From CAYLLT01 sp964591605 (GTDB lineage: Bacteria > Planctomycetota > Phycisphaerae > UBA1845 > PWPN01), in NCBI GenBank assembly GCA_964591605.1, contig CAZQEN010000407.1, forward strand, positions 1-6,404: a stretch of DNA of 6,404 nt, given 5' to 3'. Numbering within the stretch: the stretch's first letter is position 1; every line of letters begins with the position of its first letter. The notes under the pieces are model-generated. The model made no database searches. It had not been told where the DNA came from and saw only the letters and a program-made list of their open reading frames with translations. This document shows, piece by piece, positions 1 to 6,146 of this stretch. The position numbers were made by a program, and so were the translations under genes.

Positions 1-1
1 C

Positions 2-70
2 TCGGAGGACCTTGCCGACAGGTACGCCCGCCGTCTGCGATTCCCCGGCCGGCCATGCTCTGGGTGGTGA
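2..70 (+). CDS. possible C-terminal tail of an unidentified protein (partial)
   Basis: The frame beginning at base 2 is open for 22 codons and ends in TGA at 68-70, three bases before the tRNA 3' end. It would encode a charged, Arg-rich tail containing EDLADRYARRLRF, with mostly G or C in third positions like the genes to the right. The fragment is too short to identify, and other frames are also open across these bases, so this is only a possibility. No recognisable terminator or other element was seen in 1-70. Confidence 0.2.
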   Translation, partial: SEDLADRYARRLRFPGRPCSGW

Positions 71-72
71 AA

Positions 73-145
73 CTGGGCTGCTAGGACTCGAACCTAGAAC
101 CTTCTGATCCAGAGTCAGACGTGCTACCAATTGCACCACGGGCCA
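73..145 (-). tRNA. tRNA-Gln, anticodon CUG
   Basis: Read on the minus strand, the sequence folds as a 73-nt tRNA. The D-stem GTGC/GCAC encloses the loop AATTGGTA. The anticodon stem TCTGA/TCAGA carries the loop CTCTGGA, whose anticodon CTG (plus-strand cag at 110-112) reads CAG glutamine codons. The variable loop is AGGTT, and the T-stem CTAGG/CCTAG carries the canonical loop TTCGAGT. Glutamine identity features known from E. coli GlnRS are present: U1-A72, G2-C71, G3-C70 and discriminator G73. CCA is not encoded. The oddity is in the acceptor stem: TGGCCCG faces CAGCCCA, so pairs 4-69 (C-C) and 6-67 (C-A) are mismatched. It is either a functional but imperfect gene or a decaying copy. It lies divergent to the glycosyltransferase and may mark the edge of the polysaccharide locus. 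Confidence 0.88.
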
Positions 146-149
146 AACT

Positions 150-164
150 GTGGCCAACGGCCAC
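150..164 (-). repeat. hairpin in the tRNA leader
   Basis: GTGGCC-AAC-GGCCAC is a perfect 6-bp inverted repeat with a 3-nt loop, four bases upstream of the mature tRNA 5' end. It would lie in the 5' leader if transcription starts from the promoter at 178-206. The core GGCCA recurs at 141-145 (inside the tRNA acceptor strand), 152-156 and 159-163. There is no T-run, so it is not an intrinsic terminator. A role in precursor folding or RNase P processing is possible but inferred. Confidence 0.5.
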
Positions 165-177
165 GGTCGAGCGCTTC

Positions 178-206
178 ATTCTCGATTCGGAGCGGTCTTG
201 TGTCAA
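178..206 (-). promoter_or_regulatory. sigma70-type promoter for tRNA-Gln
   Basis: On the minus strand, a perfect -35 box TTGACA (206 to 201) is followed after exactly 17 bases by GAGAAT (183 to 178), which matches 4 of 6 bases of TATAAT including the key second A and last T. Transcription would start near 171, giving a leader of roughly 25 bases before the tRNA at 145. Box quality, spacing and position all fit a housekeeping promoter. The start site itself is inferred. Confidence 0.5.
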
Positions 207-303
207 GTTTCAGTGGTCTGTTCATGGAACGGTGGAACCGCTTGAGATGTCCCTGGTGACGGCCGCGATTAGGATGGTCGCGTTGTTCAGCGGCGGACGC
301 GGC

Positions 304-1641
304 ATGAAGATCCTCCTGGTCACGATGCAACTCGGGCGCGGCTACGGGCAGGGCACCGAGCGATACGTCACCACCCTGGGCGAGTGCCTCGCACGGGGCG
401 GGCACGAGGTGGGTTACCTGGCCGGTGATCCGCTGCACCTGCGCGGCGACAAGCGAGTCGGCCAGGCGCTGTCCGTTGAGGAAGCGGGCAGCGTGGGCGG
501 GACGATCTATCACCACCCCACGACGGGCTGGATGACCGTCGCCGGCCCGACCTCGGATCGTGCAGACGGTCAGGCGCTGCGGGCGTGGCTGGAGGACTGG
601 TGCCCGGACGTGCTGCACGTGGCGAACCCGGCCCACATCGGGACGGCCGTCATGGATGCCGCCCGCTCGGTCGGCATTCCGGTCGTGGTGACCACGATGG
701 ACTTCTGGTGGCTCTGCCCCAAGGCGACGCTGTTGCGGCATGATCACAGCGTCTGCGATGCGACGCCCGGCTGGGGCGAATGCCTGCAATGCATCTCCCG
801 CAGCCATCCTCGCGGCGTGACCCGCATTCTCGGCCGGCTTCCGTCGGCCCTGATGCATGCCGTCCTGGGTATCTACTACGCGAAGAACTGCAGCCGCGGG
901 CTGTCTCGGCGCGACATGGCCCTCTGGCCGCGACGCCGCGACTTCCTCCTGCAGGCACTCGGGCAGGCCGATCACGTGGTTTTCCCCTCAGACGCGACCC
1001 GCGCCGCACTGCAGGCGTCGATCGCCCCGGAGAGAAGCAGCGTCATCCCGTACGGGCTGCCGCCCCAGTGGTTTCGACAGCATCAACCACCTCCACCCGG
1101 CCCGCTGGAGCCTGCCGCGCTGACCCTCGGCTACGCCGGCGCTCTGCTTCCGCACAAAGGCGTTCATGTGCTCATCGAGGCCGTCCGGCAGCTCCAGTGG
1201 ACGCAGACGCGCGTCCGCGTGGCCGGTCCGTCGAACAACCCCATCTACCTGGAGCACCTGCGAAAGAGCGGGGCGGGTCTGAACCTGGAATTCACGGGTG
1301 CTCTGCCGGTCGAGCGGATGCCTGACTTCCTGGCCAGCCTCGACGTGCTGATTCTGCCGAGCCTCTGGCCGGAGAATCTGCCTTTCGCAATGCTCGAAGC
1401 GCATGCGGCCGGCGTACCGGTCATCGCAAGCCGATTGTCGGGCGTGGAGGAGCAGATCGGCAACGAGGCGCTGCTCTTCGAGCCGGGCGCGGCGGCCGAC
1501 CTGGCGCGGGCGTTGGAAGGCTTCCGGCGCAGCCCCCTCACGGCACGCCCGCGGCGGGTTCAGACGGCCGAGGAGATGGCCGACCGCACACTGGCCGTCT
1601 ACGAGCGGATTCTGCACCCGAACGCCAATCGCCGAAGTTGA
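304..1641 (+). CDS. GT4-type glycosyltransferase
   Basis: This 445-residue protein is a GT-B fold glycosyltransferase of the GT4 group. It would transfer a sugar from a nucleotide sugar onto a lipid-linked glycan on the cytoplasmic face of the inner membrane. It opens with MKILLVT and a glycine-rich loop (GYGQGTERYV), typical of the acceptor-side Rossmann domain. Residues 133-163 carry DFWWLCPK and a cysteine set (C138, C151, C160, C163) found in a subset of GT4 enzymes. A proline-rich linker lies near 261-267. The donor-side domain has GYAGALLPHKGVHVLIEA and the EX7E motif E357...E365 (ENLPFAMLE). The frame is open back into the tRNA, but the ATG at 304 is chosen because it gives the family-typical N-terminus; an in-frame ATG at 274 is the alternative. 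The Shine-Dalgarno sequence is weak. Donor, acceptor and linkage cannot be predicted. A free-standing gap follows it. Confidence 0.88.
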   Translation: MKILLVTMQLGRGYGQGTERYVTTLGECLARGGHEVGYLAGDPLHLRGDKRVGQALSVEEAGSVGGTIYHHPTTGWMTVAGPTSDRADGQALRAWLEDWCPDVLHVANPAHIGTAVMDAARSVGIPVVVTTMDFWWLCPKATLLRHDHSVCDATPGWGECLQCISRSHPRGVTRILGRLPSALMHAVLGIYYAKNCSRGLSRRDMALWPRRRDFLLQALGQADHVVFPSDATRAALQASIAPERSSVIPYGLPPQWFRQHQPPPPGPLEPAALTLGYAGALLPHKGVHVLIEAVRQLQWTQTRVRVAGPSNNPIYLEHLRKSGAGLNLEFTGALPVERMPDFLASLDVLILPSLWPENLPFAMLEAHAAGVPVIASRLSGVEEQIGNEALLFEPGAAADLARALEGFRRSPLTARPRRVQTAEEMADRTLAVYERILHPNANRRS

Positions 1642-1693
1642 GCCAAGCCCTTCCCGGACAATGGGCTGCGCGAATCCGCATGCCACCGGCGGC

Positions 1694-1727
1694 TTGACTT
1701 TCACCTGGTCTGGCCCGATGCTACGTT
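1694..1727 (+). promoter_or_regulatory. promoter-like sequence upstream of wecB
   Basis: TTGACT (1694-1699, 5 of 6 to the -35 consensus) is followed by TGCTACGTT (1719-1727), which fits an extended -10 pattern (TGnTAnnnT). The spacing between TTGACT and TACGTT is 22 bases, too long for a normal sigma70 promoter, so the two boxes may not act together. The extended -10 alone could work. If used, it would give a leader of about 130 bases. A related sequence lies at 242-275, ahead of the glycosyltransferase. Confidence 0.28.
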
Positions 1728-1845
1728 GCTCGCCGGCCGGCGGAGACAAGGGTGGTCAGCGTCCCCGCCATGGCGGAATCTCGTCTGTCAGACCAGAGAA
1801 TGCCCTCATTGCGCTGGTTCGTACTCACGGCGAGATGGGGCATTT

Positions 1846-1852
1846 GGGGAGA
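1846..1852 (+). promoter_or_regulatory. ribosome binding site that decides the wecB start
   Basis: GGGGAGA sits directly against an ATG at 1853 and nine bases before a GTG at 1862. The spacing favours GTG 1862, which also yields the exact family N-terminus MKRILVVFGTRPE. Starting at 1853 would add MCS. The same arrangement recurs at 5366-5384. Confidence 0.6.
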
Positions 1853-1861
1853 ATGTGCTCC

Positions 1862-2998
1862 GTGAAACGGATTCTGGTTGTCTTCGGCACGCGGCCCGAG
1901 GCCATCAAGCTTGCGCCGGTGATCCGTCAGTTGCGGCGTGATCCGGGCCGGGCCGCCGTCACGCTCTGCTCGACGGGTCAGCATAAGGAGATGCTCGCCG
2001 AGACGCTGGAGGCCCTCGAACTTGAACCGGACATCGACCTGCAGGTGATGGTCGCGGCCCAGCATCCGACGGACCTTCTCGGCCGGCTGCTGATGGGGCT
2101 GCGGCCGGTGATCGACGAGATCAAACCCGACTACGTGGTGGTGCAGGGTGACACGAGCACGGTGACGGCCGCGGCACTCGCGGCGTACCTGGGCAACGCC
2201 CGGGTGGCCCACGTGGAGGCGGGGCTGCGGACGCGCGATAAGCGCATGCCGTTCCCCGAGGAGATCAACCGGCGCGTGACGGGCGTCCTGGCCGACGTGC
2301 ATTTCGCGCCCACCCCGCAGGCCCGCGATGCCCTCCGCAGCGAAAACGTGCCCGCCGAGACGATTTTTGTCACCGGCAACACGGTGGTGGACACGCTGCG
2401 CTGGGCCCGGTCGAAACTGGCCGCCGCGGAGACCCCGCCGGGCCTTACCCTCGACGGCCGCCGCCTCGTCCTGGTGACCGCGCATCGCCGTGAGAGCTTC
2501 GGCGAGCCCTTCCGCCAGCTTTGCCACGCCCTGCGCGACATTGCGGAGCGCTTCGATGACGTGCAGCTCGTCTATCCGGTGCACCTGAACCCGAACGTGC
2601 GAAAGCCGGTGGGCGACATCCTGGGCGGCTGCCCGCGCATCCACCTGATGGAGCCGCTGGGCTATCGTGCGTTCGTGTCGCTGCTCTCGAAGGCGCACCT
2701 GATCCTGACCGACTCCGGCGGCATCCAGGAAGAGGCACCCGCCCTGGGCAAACCGGTGCTGGTGCTGCGCGAGAAAACCGAACGCCCGGAGGGTGTGGCC
2801 GCGGGCGTGGTCCGCCTGGTGGGCACGCAGCGCGAGCGGATCGTGGCCGAAGCGTCGCGGCTGCTCTCGGATCCCGCGGCCTATGCGGCCATGGCCCGCG
2901 AGGTGAACGTATATGGCGACGGCCTGGCCTCCGCGCGGATCGCCGAGGTGCTCCTGGACGGTGTGATGAGCACCCGCCCGTTCCAGCCGGCAGCCTGA
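1862..2998 (+). CDS. wecB: UDP-N-acetylglucosamine 2-epimerase, non-hydrolysing
   Basis: This enzyme interconverts UDP-GlcNAc and UDP-ManNAc in the cytoplasm, supplying ManNAc, or after oxidation ManNAcA, for surface glycans. The 378 residues match the usual family length. Motifs in order are FGTRPEAIK (8-16), QGDT with D97, HVEAGLRT with E119, PFPEEINRR with E133, TGNTVVDT, HRRES with H208, DSGGIQEE (284-291) and the REKTERPEG segment (303-311). D97, E119, E133 and H208 correspond to E. coli WecB D95, E117, E131 and H213, so the active site looks intact. The hydrolysing NeuC-type relative is unlikely because the tail and allosteric-type motifs are those of WecB/MnaA. GTG is chosen as start from RBS spacing and family alignment. 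No wecC-like dehydrogenase is in the window, so the final sugar is not known. The gene is 52 bases ahead of wzm and is probably cotranscribed with it. Confidence 0.95.
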   Translation: MKRILVVFGTRPEAIKLAPVIRQLRRDPGRAAVTLCSTGQHKEMLAETLEALELEPDIDLQVMVAAQHPTDLLGRLLMGLRPVIDEIKPDYVVVQGDTSTVTAAALAAYLGNARVAHVEAGLRTRDKRMPFPEEINRRVTGVLADVHFAPTPQARDALRSENVPAETIFVTGNTVVDTLRWARSKLAAAETPPGLTLDGRRLVLVTAHRRESFGEPFRQLCHALRDIAERFDDVQLVYPVHLNPNVRKPVGDILGGCPRIHLMEPLGYRAFVSLLSKAHLILTDSGGIQEEAPALGKPVLVLREKTERPEGVAAGVVRLVGTQRERIVAEASRLLSDPAAYAAMAREVNVYGDGLASARIAEVLLDGVMSTRPFQPAA

Positions 2999-3017
2999 AG
3001 TCGATCGCGGCCGCAGC

Positions 3018-3033
3018 GCGGCGGATCCGCCGC
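3018..3033. repeat. 16-bp palindrome between wecB and wzm
   Basis: GCGGCGGATCCGCCGC is a perfect palindrome with 8-bp arms, able to form a 6-bp all-GC stem with a GATC loop in RNA. A separate palindrome GCGGCCGC lies just upstream at 3007-3014. No T-run follows, so a strong intrinsic terminator is unlikely. It could be a processing or stability hairpin that sets the relative expression of wecB and the exporter genes, or a protein-binding site. Confidence 0.45.
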
Positions 3034-3050
3034 CGGTTGAAGAAAGATCC

Positions 3051-3911
3051 ATGACTCCCGACGTCAGCCTTATTTCAACGCGTTCGCTGCCGGTGACCTA
3101 TTACCTGTGGCCCGGCCGCATGCTCGGCACGCTGTGGGCCCATCGCGATCTCATCCGCCAGCTCACGTGGCGCAACGTGCTGTCCCGCTACCGCGGATCG
3201 TCCCTGGGCATCGCCTGGTCGTTCCTCATCCCGCTGATGATGCTGCTGGTGTACACGTTCGTGTTCGGCGTGGTGCTCAAGGCCAAATGGTCGAGCGGCG
3301 GCAGCGACTCGATGCTGTCCTTCGCCCTGACCATCTACTCGGGCCTCCTGGCCTACAACCTGTTTGCCGAGACCGTCTCGTCGGCGCCCTACCTGATCAT
3401 CGGCGCGCCCAACTACGTCAAGAAGGTCGTCTTTCCGCTCGAGATTCTGCCCGTCTGCATGCTGGGCGCCGCCCTGGTGCAGTTCGTGGTGGGCATCTTC
3501 GCCCTGCTGCTCTGCTCGCTGATCCTTGCGGACGGGTTGTCGATCACGCTGTACTGTTTCCCGCTGGTGGTGGTGCCGCTGGTGATGTGTTCGCTGGGCC
3601 TGGCGTGGTTTCTGGCCTCGCTGGGCGTGTACGTGCGCGACATCGGCCAGTTCATCACCATCCTGGTGCAGATGGCGATGTTCCTGTCGCCGATCTTTTA
3701 TTCACTCGAGCAGGTTCCGCCGTCGTTCCGGTCGGTGATGAAGCTCAATCCACTCACCACGGTCGTGCAGGGCGCGCGTGCGACGCTGCTGTGGAGTCAG
3801 TTCCCCGACTGGCGAACGCTGCTGATGGTGACGGTCTTCTCGGCCGTGCTCATGCAGCTCGGGTATGTCTGGTTCATGAAAACCAGGCGGGGGTTTGCCG
3901 ATGTGCTCTAA
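3051..3911 (+). CDS. wzm: polysaccharide ABC exporter, permease subunit
   Basis: This 286-residue ABC-2 type integral membrane protein is the channel half of a polysaccharide exporter moving O-antigen, capsule or similar chains across the inner membrane. The N-terminal segment has the family pattern RDLIRQLTWRNVLSRYRGSS (32-51), the amphipathic region before the first membrane span that contacts the ATPase. Likely spans are near 53-77, 89-107, 131-158, 164-192, 200-218 and 257-275, giving the usual six. Conserved short motifs include YVRDIGQ (194-200), SPIFYS (213-218), NPLT (233-236) and the C-terminal GFADVL. Length is normal. ATG 3051 follows a weak purine stretch (GAAGAAAGA). The stop overlaps the start of wzt by 11 bases, indicating translational coupling of the two subunits. 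The alternative of a teichoic-acid exporter (TagG) is less likely given the Wzt-type partner. Confidence 0.93.
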   Translation: MTPDVSLISTRSLPVTYYLWPGRMLGTLWAHRDLIRQLTWRNVLSRYRGSSLGIAWSFLIPLMMLLVYTFVFGVVLKAKWSSGGSDSMLSFALTIYSGLLAYNLFAETVSSAPYLIIGAPNYVKKVVFPLEILPVCMLGAALVQFVVGIFALLLCSLILADGLSITLYCFPLVVVPLVMCSLGLAWFLASLGVYVRDIGQFITILVQMAMFLSPIFYSLEQVPPSFRSVMKLNPLTTVVQGARATLLWSQFPDWRTLLMVTVFSAVLMQLGYVWFMKTRRGFADVL

Positions 3912-5322
3912 GCCGGTTGCCATCGCCGTGAACGGGCCCGACGCCGCCCCGAGTGCGCCGGCAGGACCGCCGTCCCCTCCGGCCGCCGCTCCGGCGGAGA
4001 TGGCCATCTCTGTCCGGGGCGTCAGCAAATGCTACGAGATCTACGACCGGCCCATCGACCGCCTCAAACAGACCCTCTGGCGCGGCCGGCGGCGCTTCTA
4101 CCGCGAGTTCTGGGCCGTCCGCGACATCTCGTTCGACGTGCGGCGGGGCGAGGCCATCGGCATCATCGGGCGCAACGGCTCGGGCAAGAGCACCATTCTC
4201 CAGATCATCGCCGGCACGCTCCGGCCCACCGAGGGCGAAGTGGAGGTCCACGGCCGGGTGGCCGCCCTCCTCGAGCTCGGCTCGGGCTTCAACCCCGAGT
4301 TCACCGGCCGCGAAAACGCGTTCCTCAACGGGGCGATCCTGGGCCTTTCGCGCGATCAGGTGGCGGAGCGCTTCGACCAGATCGCCTCGTTCGCCGACAT
4401 CGGAGAATTCATCGACATGCCGGTCAAAACCTACTCGACCGGTATGCTCGTGCGGCTCGCGTTCGCGGTGCAGGTCCAGCTCGAACCTGACATCCTCATC
4501 GTCGATGAGGCCCTGGCGGTCGGCGACGCCCTGTTTCAGAAGCGTTGTTTCCAGAAGCTCGAAGAGATGCGCGGGCGGGGGCTGACGCTGGTGTTTGTCT
4601 CGCACGACCAGGAGTCGGTGCGCAGCTTCACGTCGTGTGCGATTCTCCTGGACCAGGGCCAGATGCGGGCCCAGGGCTCACCCGCCGAGGTGGTGCTCGA
4701 ATACCGCCGGCTGCTCCACGAATATGAGCGTCAATACTACAGCCATCTCATGGAGCAGAAATCCATCGCCGCGCCCACCCCGCCACCGTCCAACGGCGCG
4801 ACGCGGCGCAGCGACGCGCTGTCGTTCGGAGATTTCGACGCGGTCATCGAGAGCGTCGAGGTGCTCGATGCCAGCGAGCGGCCAGCGTCGGTCTTCTATC
4901 CCGGCCAACGCATGATCATCCGCGTCCGCTCGCGCGTGGCCCGGGACCTCACGCATCTGAATGTGGCCGTGCGCATCCGCAGCAAAGAGGGCGTGAAGAT
5001 CTACTCGTGGGGGACCCTCAACCAGGACATCGCGATCTGGAGCGGCCGTGCCGCGGGCGAAGTCTTCTGGGAGCGTCCCTTCGCCGCAGGTGATGTGGTC
5101 ACAGTGGATTTTGAATGCGACTGTGTCCTGGGCGTGAATTTTTATGAGGTCCAGGCGTGCATCGCGGAGGCACGCGATCGATACTACGTCGACCAGCGCA
5201 TGTTGCACTGGCGGGATGAAGCAGCTTTCTTTCAAGTGTGCATGGTCAACCACGAGTACTTTTTCGGAGGCACCTGCGACCTGAAGATGAAGTCACGCCT
5301 GCTGCCCGGCCCGGGCCGGTGA
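3901..5322 (+). CDS. wzt: polysaccharide ABC exporter, ATPase with C-terminal glycan-binding-type domain
   Basis: This 473-residue ATPase drives Wzm. The first 33 residues are an Ala/Pro-rich tail ahead of MAISVRGVSK. The nucleotide-binding domain follows: Walker A GRNGSGKST (90-98), signature YSTGM (178-182), Walker B ILIVDE ending D202-E203, and H-loop H235 in VSHDQ. A linker near 265-305 is polar and variable. Residues about 307-470 look like the beta-sandwich domain (Wzt_C) that in E. coli O8/O9a transporters binds the modified non-reducing end of the O-chain. Its presence separates this from short capsule-type or terminator-independent ATPases. ATG 3901 is chosen because AGGCGGGGG (3885-3893) is seven bases away; a TTG at 3895 and an ATG at 4000 are in frame alternatives, the latter removing the Ala/Pro tail. 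The start overlaps wzm by 11 bases. The C-terminal domain assignment is by pattern and position, so its ligand is unknown. Confidence 0.93.
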   Translation: MCSKPVAIAVNGPDAAPSAPAGPPSPPAAAPAEMAISVRGVSKCYEIYDRPIDRLKQTLWRGRRRFYREFWAVRDISFDVRRGEAIGIIGRNGSGKSTILQIIAGTLRPTEGEVEVHGRVAALLELGSGFNPEFTGRENAFLNGAILGLSRDQVAERFDQIASFADIGEFIDMPVKTYSTGMLVRLAFAVQVQLEPDILIVDEALAVGDALFQKRCFQKLEEMRGRGLTLVFVSHDQESVRSFTSCAILLDQGQMRAQGSPAEVVLEYRRLLHEYERQYYSHLMEQKSIAAPTPPPSNGATRRSDALSFGDFDAVIESVEVLDASERPASVFYPGQRMIIRVRSRVARDLTHLNVAVRIRSKEGVKIYSWGTLNQDIAIWSGRAAGEVFWERPFAAGDVVTVDFECDCVLGVNFYEVQACIAEARDRYYVDQRMLHWRDEAAFFQVCMVNHEYFFGGTCDLKMKSRLLPGPGR

Positions 5323-5350
5323 CGAGACGCCCCGGGGCGGGTCGTGCCCG
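5306..5350. repeat. tandem GC palindromes at the end of wzt
   Basis: Two perfect palindromes flank the wzt stop codon: CCGGCCCGGGCCGG (5306-5319), which forms the last codons, and CGCCCCGGGGCG (5328-5339). A longer imperfect hairpin is also possible: CGGGC (5312-5316) pairs with GCCCG (5346-5350), ACGA with TCGT, and the second palindrome forms the tip. No T-run follows, so I do not call an intrinsic terminator. It may protect or pause the transcript between the exporter genes and the methyltransferases. Confidence 0.45.
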
Positions 5351-5365
5351 AAGAGATGAGGCTTC

Positions 5366-5372
5366 GAGGAGA
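5366..5372 (+). promoter_or_regulatory. ribosome binding site with two in-frame starts
   Basis: GAGGAGA abuts an ATG at 5373 and lies nine bases before a second in-frame ATG at 5382. Normal spacing favours 5382; initiation at 5373 would add MSG. The layout copies the one in front of wecB (1846-1864), including the nine-base offset between the starts. Confidence 0.55.
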
Positions 5373-5381
5373 ATGTCCGGC

Positions 5382-6146
5382 ATGCCTTTTCCGATCCTTC
5401 CTGATCAGCTTGATCCGGGTGCGACGATCGGCGGCTGGTCCGCCTGGGGAGCGGCCCTGGGCCGCGAACTGGATTACCAGCATTTTCTGCGCCGGTTCGG
5501 TTCGATCTATGCGGAGGTGGGCGGATTCCGGCGTACGCGGATGGCCTGGCAGCGGTTCGGCCAGTTGGGCGCCTTCGCCGAGCGTGTGGCCCGCGAACAG
5601 CTCGCGGGCGACTACGCGGAGTTCGGCACCTGGCGCGGCGGAAGCCTTTATCTGGTGGCGCGGCTGTGGCGCGATCTTGGATTTCCGCGCGACCTGCTGG
5701 GATTTGACTCGTTTCAGGGTCTGCCGGCCCCGGACCCGCTGCGGGACGGGCACCGGATTCATGCCGGAATGTTCTCCGACGTGGACTACGACGAGGTGGT
5801 GGGTTTTTTCAAGGCCCAAGAGCTTTCCAGAGTACATCTGGTGCGTGGATGGTTCCACGAGACGATCAAAACCGTGCGGGATCGGCCGCTCTCCCTCTGC
5901 CACATCGACGCCGACTGCTATGAAAGCGTCCGGTTCGTGCTCGAGAACGTGTACGAGAACATCGTCCCCGGCGGCTATGTCGTGGTCGATGATTACCGCC
6001 ACCCGGACTGCAGCGGGGCCACCATTGCCGTTGAGGAGTTTTTCGCACGGCGTCAGGAAGTCATCCGGCAGGTCCCCGGCATAGACTGCTCATGCTGGAT
6101 TCAGAAGGAAAACAATCGGCTCATTCGCGAGGGAGCATCTGCGTGA
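5382..6146 (+). CDS. TylF/MycF-family sugar O-methyltransferase
   Basis: This 254-residue SAM-dependent, metal-requiring O-methyltransferase belongs to the family of macrocin O-methyltransferase (TylF) and mycinamicin enzyme MycF, whose members methylate sugar hydroxyls. Seen in order: GDYAEFGTWRGGS (76-88), the SAM-binding loop; LLGFDSFQGLPAPD (105-118); GWFHETI (156-162); HIDADCYES (174-182); PGGYVVVDDY (196-205); and GATIAVEEFF (212-221). D176, D203 and D204 are in the positions of the family's Mg2+ ligands. The first 70 residues form a helical N-terminal region as usual, and length is typical. Start 5382 is favoured by RBS spacing over 5373. In this setting the likely substrate is a sugar of the exported polysaccharide, perhaps its terminal residue. 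That is inference; the gene lies 59 bases after wzt and overlaps the next gene by four bases. Confidence 0.9.
   Translation: MPFPILPDQLDPGATIGGWSAWGAALGRELDYQHFLRRFGSIYAEVGGFRRTRMAWQRFGQLGAFAERVAREQLAGDYAEFGTWRGGSLYLVARLWRDLGFPRDLLGFDSFQGLPAPDPLRDGHRIHAGMFSDVDYDEVVGFFKAQELSRVHLVRGWFHETIKTVRDRPLSLCHIDADCYESVRFVLENVYENIVPGGYVVVDDYRHPDCSGATIAVEEFFARRQEVIRQVPGIDCSCWIQKENNRLIREGASA

Larger units (their letters stand above)
1642..1861. other. 220-base intergenic region before wecB
   Basis: No convincing gene lies here. A weak inverted repeat AGCCC/GGGCT (1646-1650 and 1663-1667, 12-base loop) has no T-run and is a poor terminator. Promoter-like sequence lies at 1694-1727 and is listed separately. 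CGCCGGCCGGCG at 1731-1742 is a perfect 12-bp palindrome. The wecB frame stays open through the whole region but lacks family-like sequence before 1862, so it is treated as non-coding. At this length the gap could hold the leader of a separate wecB transcript. Confidence 0.6.

Noticed and set aside
73..145. Genomic island attachment site at the tRNA
   Set aside because: The polysaccharide genes lie on the 5' side of the tRNA, whereas integrases normally use the 3' end. No repeated tRNA 3' fragment or integrase gene is present in the window.
242..275. Sigma70 promoter for the glycosyltransferase (TTGAGA and TAGGAT)
   Set aside because: The boxes resemble consensus but are 22 bases apart, outside the working range. 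It is kept only as part of the shared-pattern finding.
121..303. Extension of the glycosyltransferase frame back to 121
   Set aside because: It would start inside the tRNA gene and cross its promoter. The added residues show no family features, while ATG 304 gives the standard GT4 beginning.
1646..1667. Terminator after the glycosyltransferase
   Set aside because: Only a 5-bp stem with a 12-base loop and no T-run; too weak to call.
1403..1861. Long upstream extension of the wecB frame
   Set aside because: It overlaps the glycosyltransferase gene in another frame and runs through the intergenic gap with Arg/Ser-rich sequence typical of a GC-rich shadow frame.
1721..3052. 443-codon open frame on the minus strand opposite wecB
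   Set aside because: Composition (His/Arg/Gly-rich) is that of an antisense shadow of a high-GC gene. It shows no domain, and the plus-strand gene has an intact active site.
3107..3931. Second plus-strand frame across wzm
   Set aside because: Arg/Ala/Pro-rich out-of-frame reading of wzm, with none of the hydrophobic spans of the true frame.
3874..4605. Minus-strand frame opposite wzt
   Set aside because: Antisense shadow produced by third-position GC bias; no recognisable motif and it covers the Walker motifs of a certain gene.
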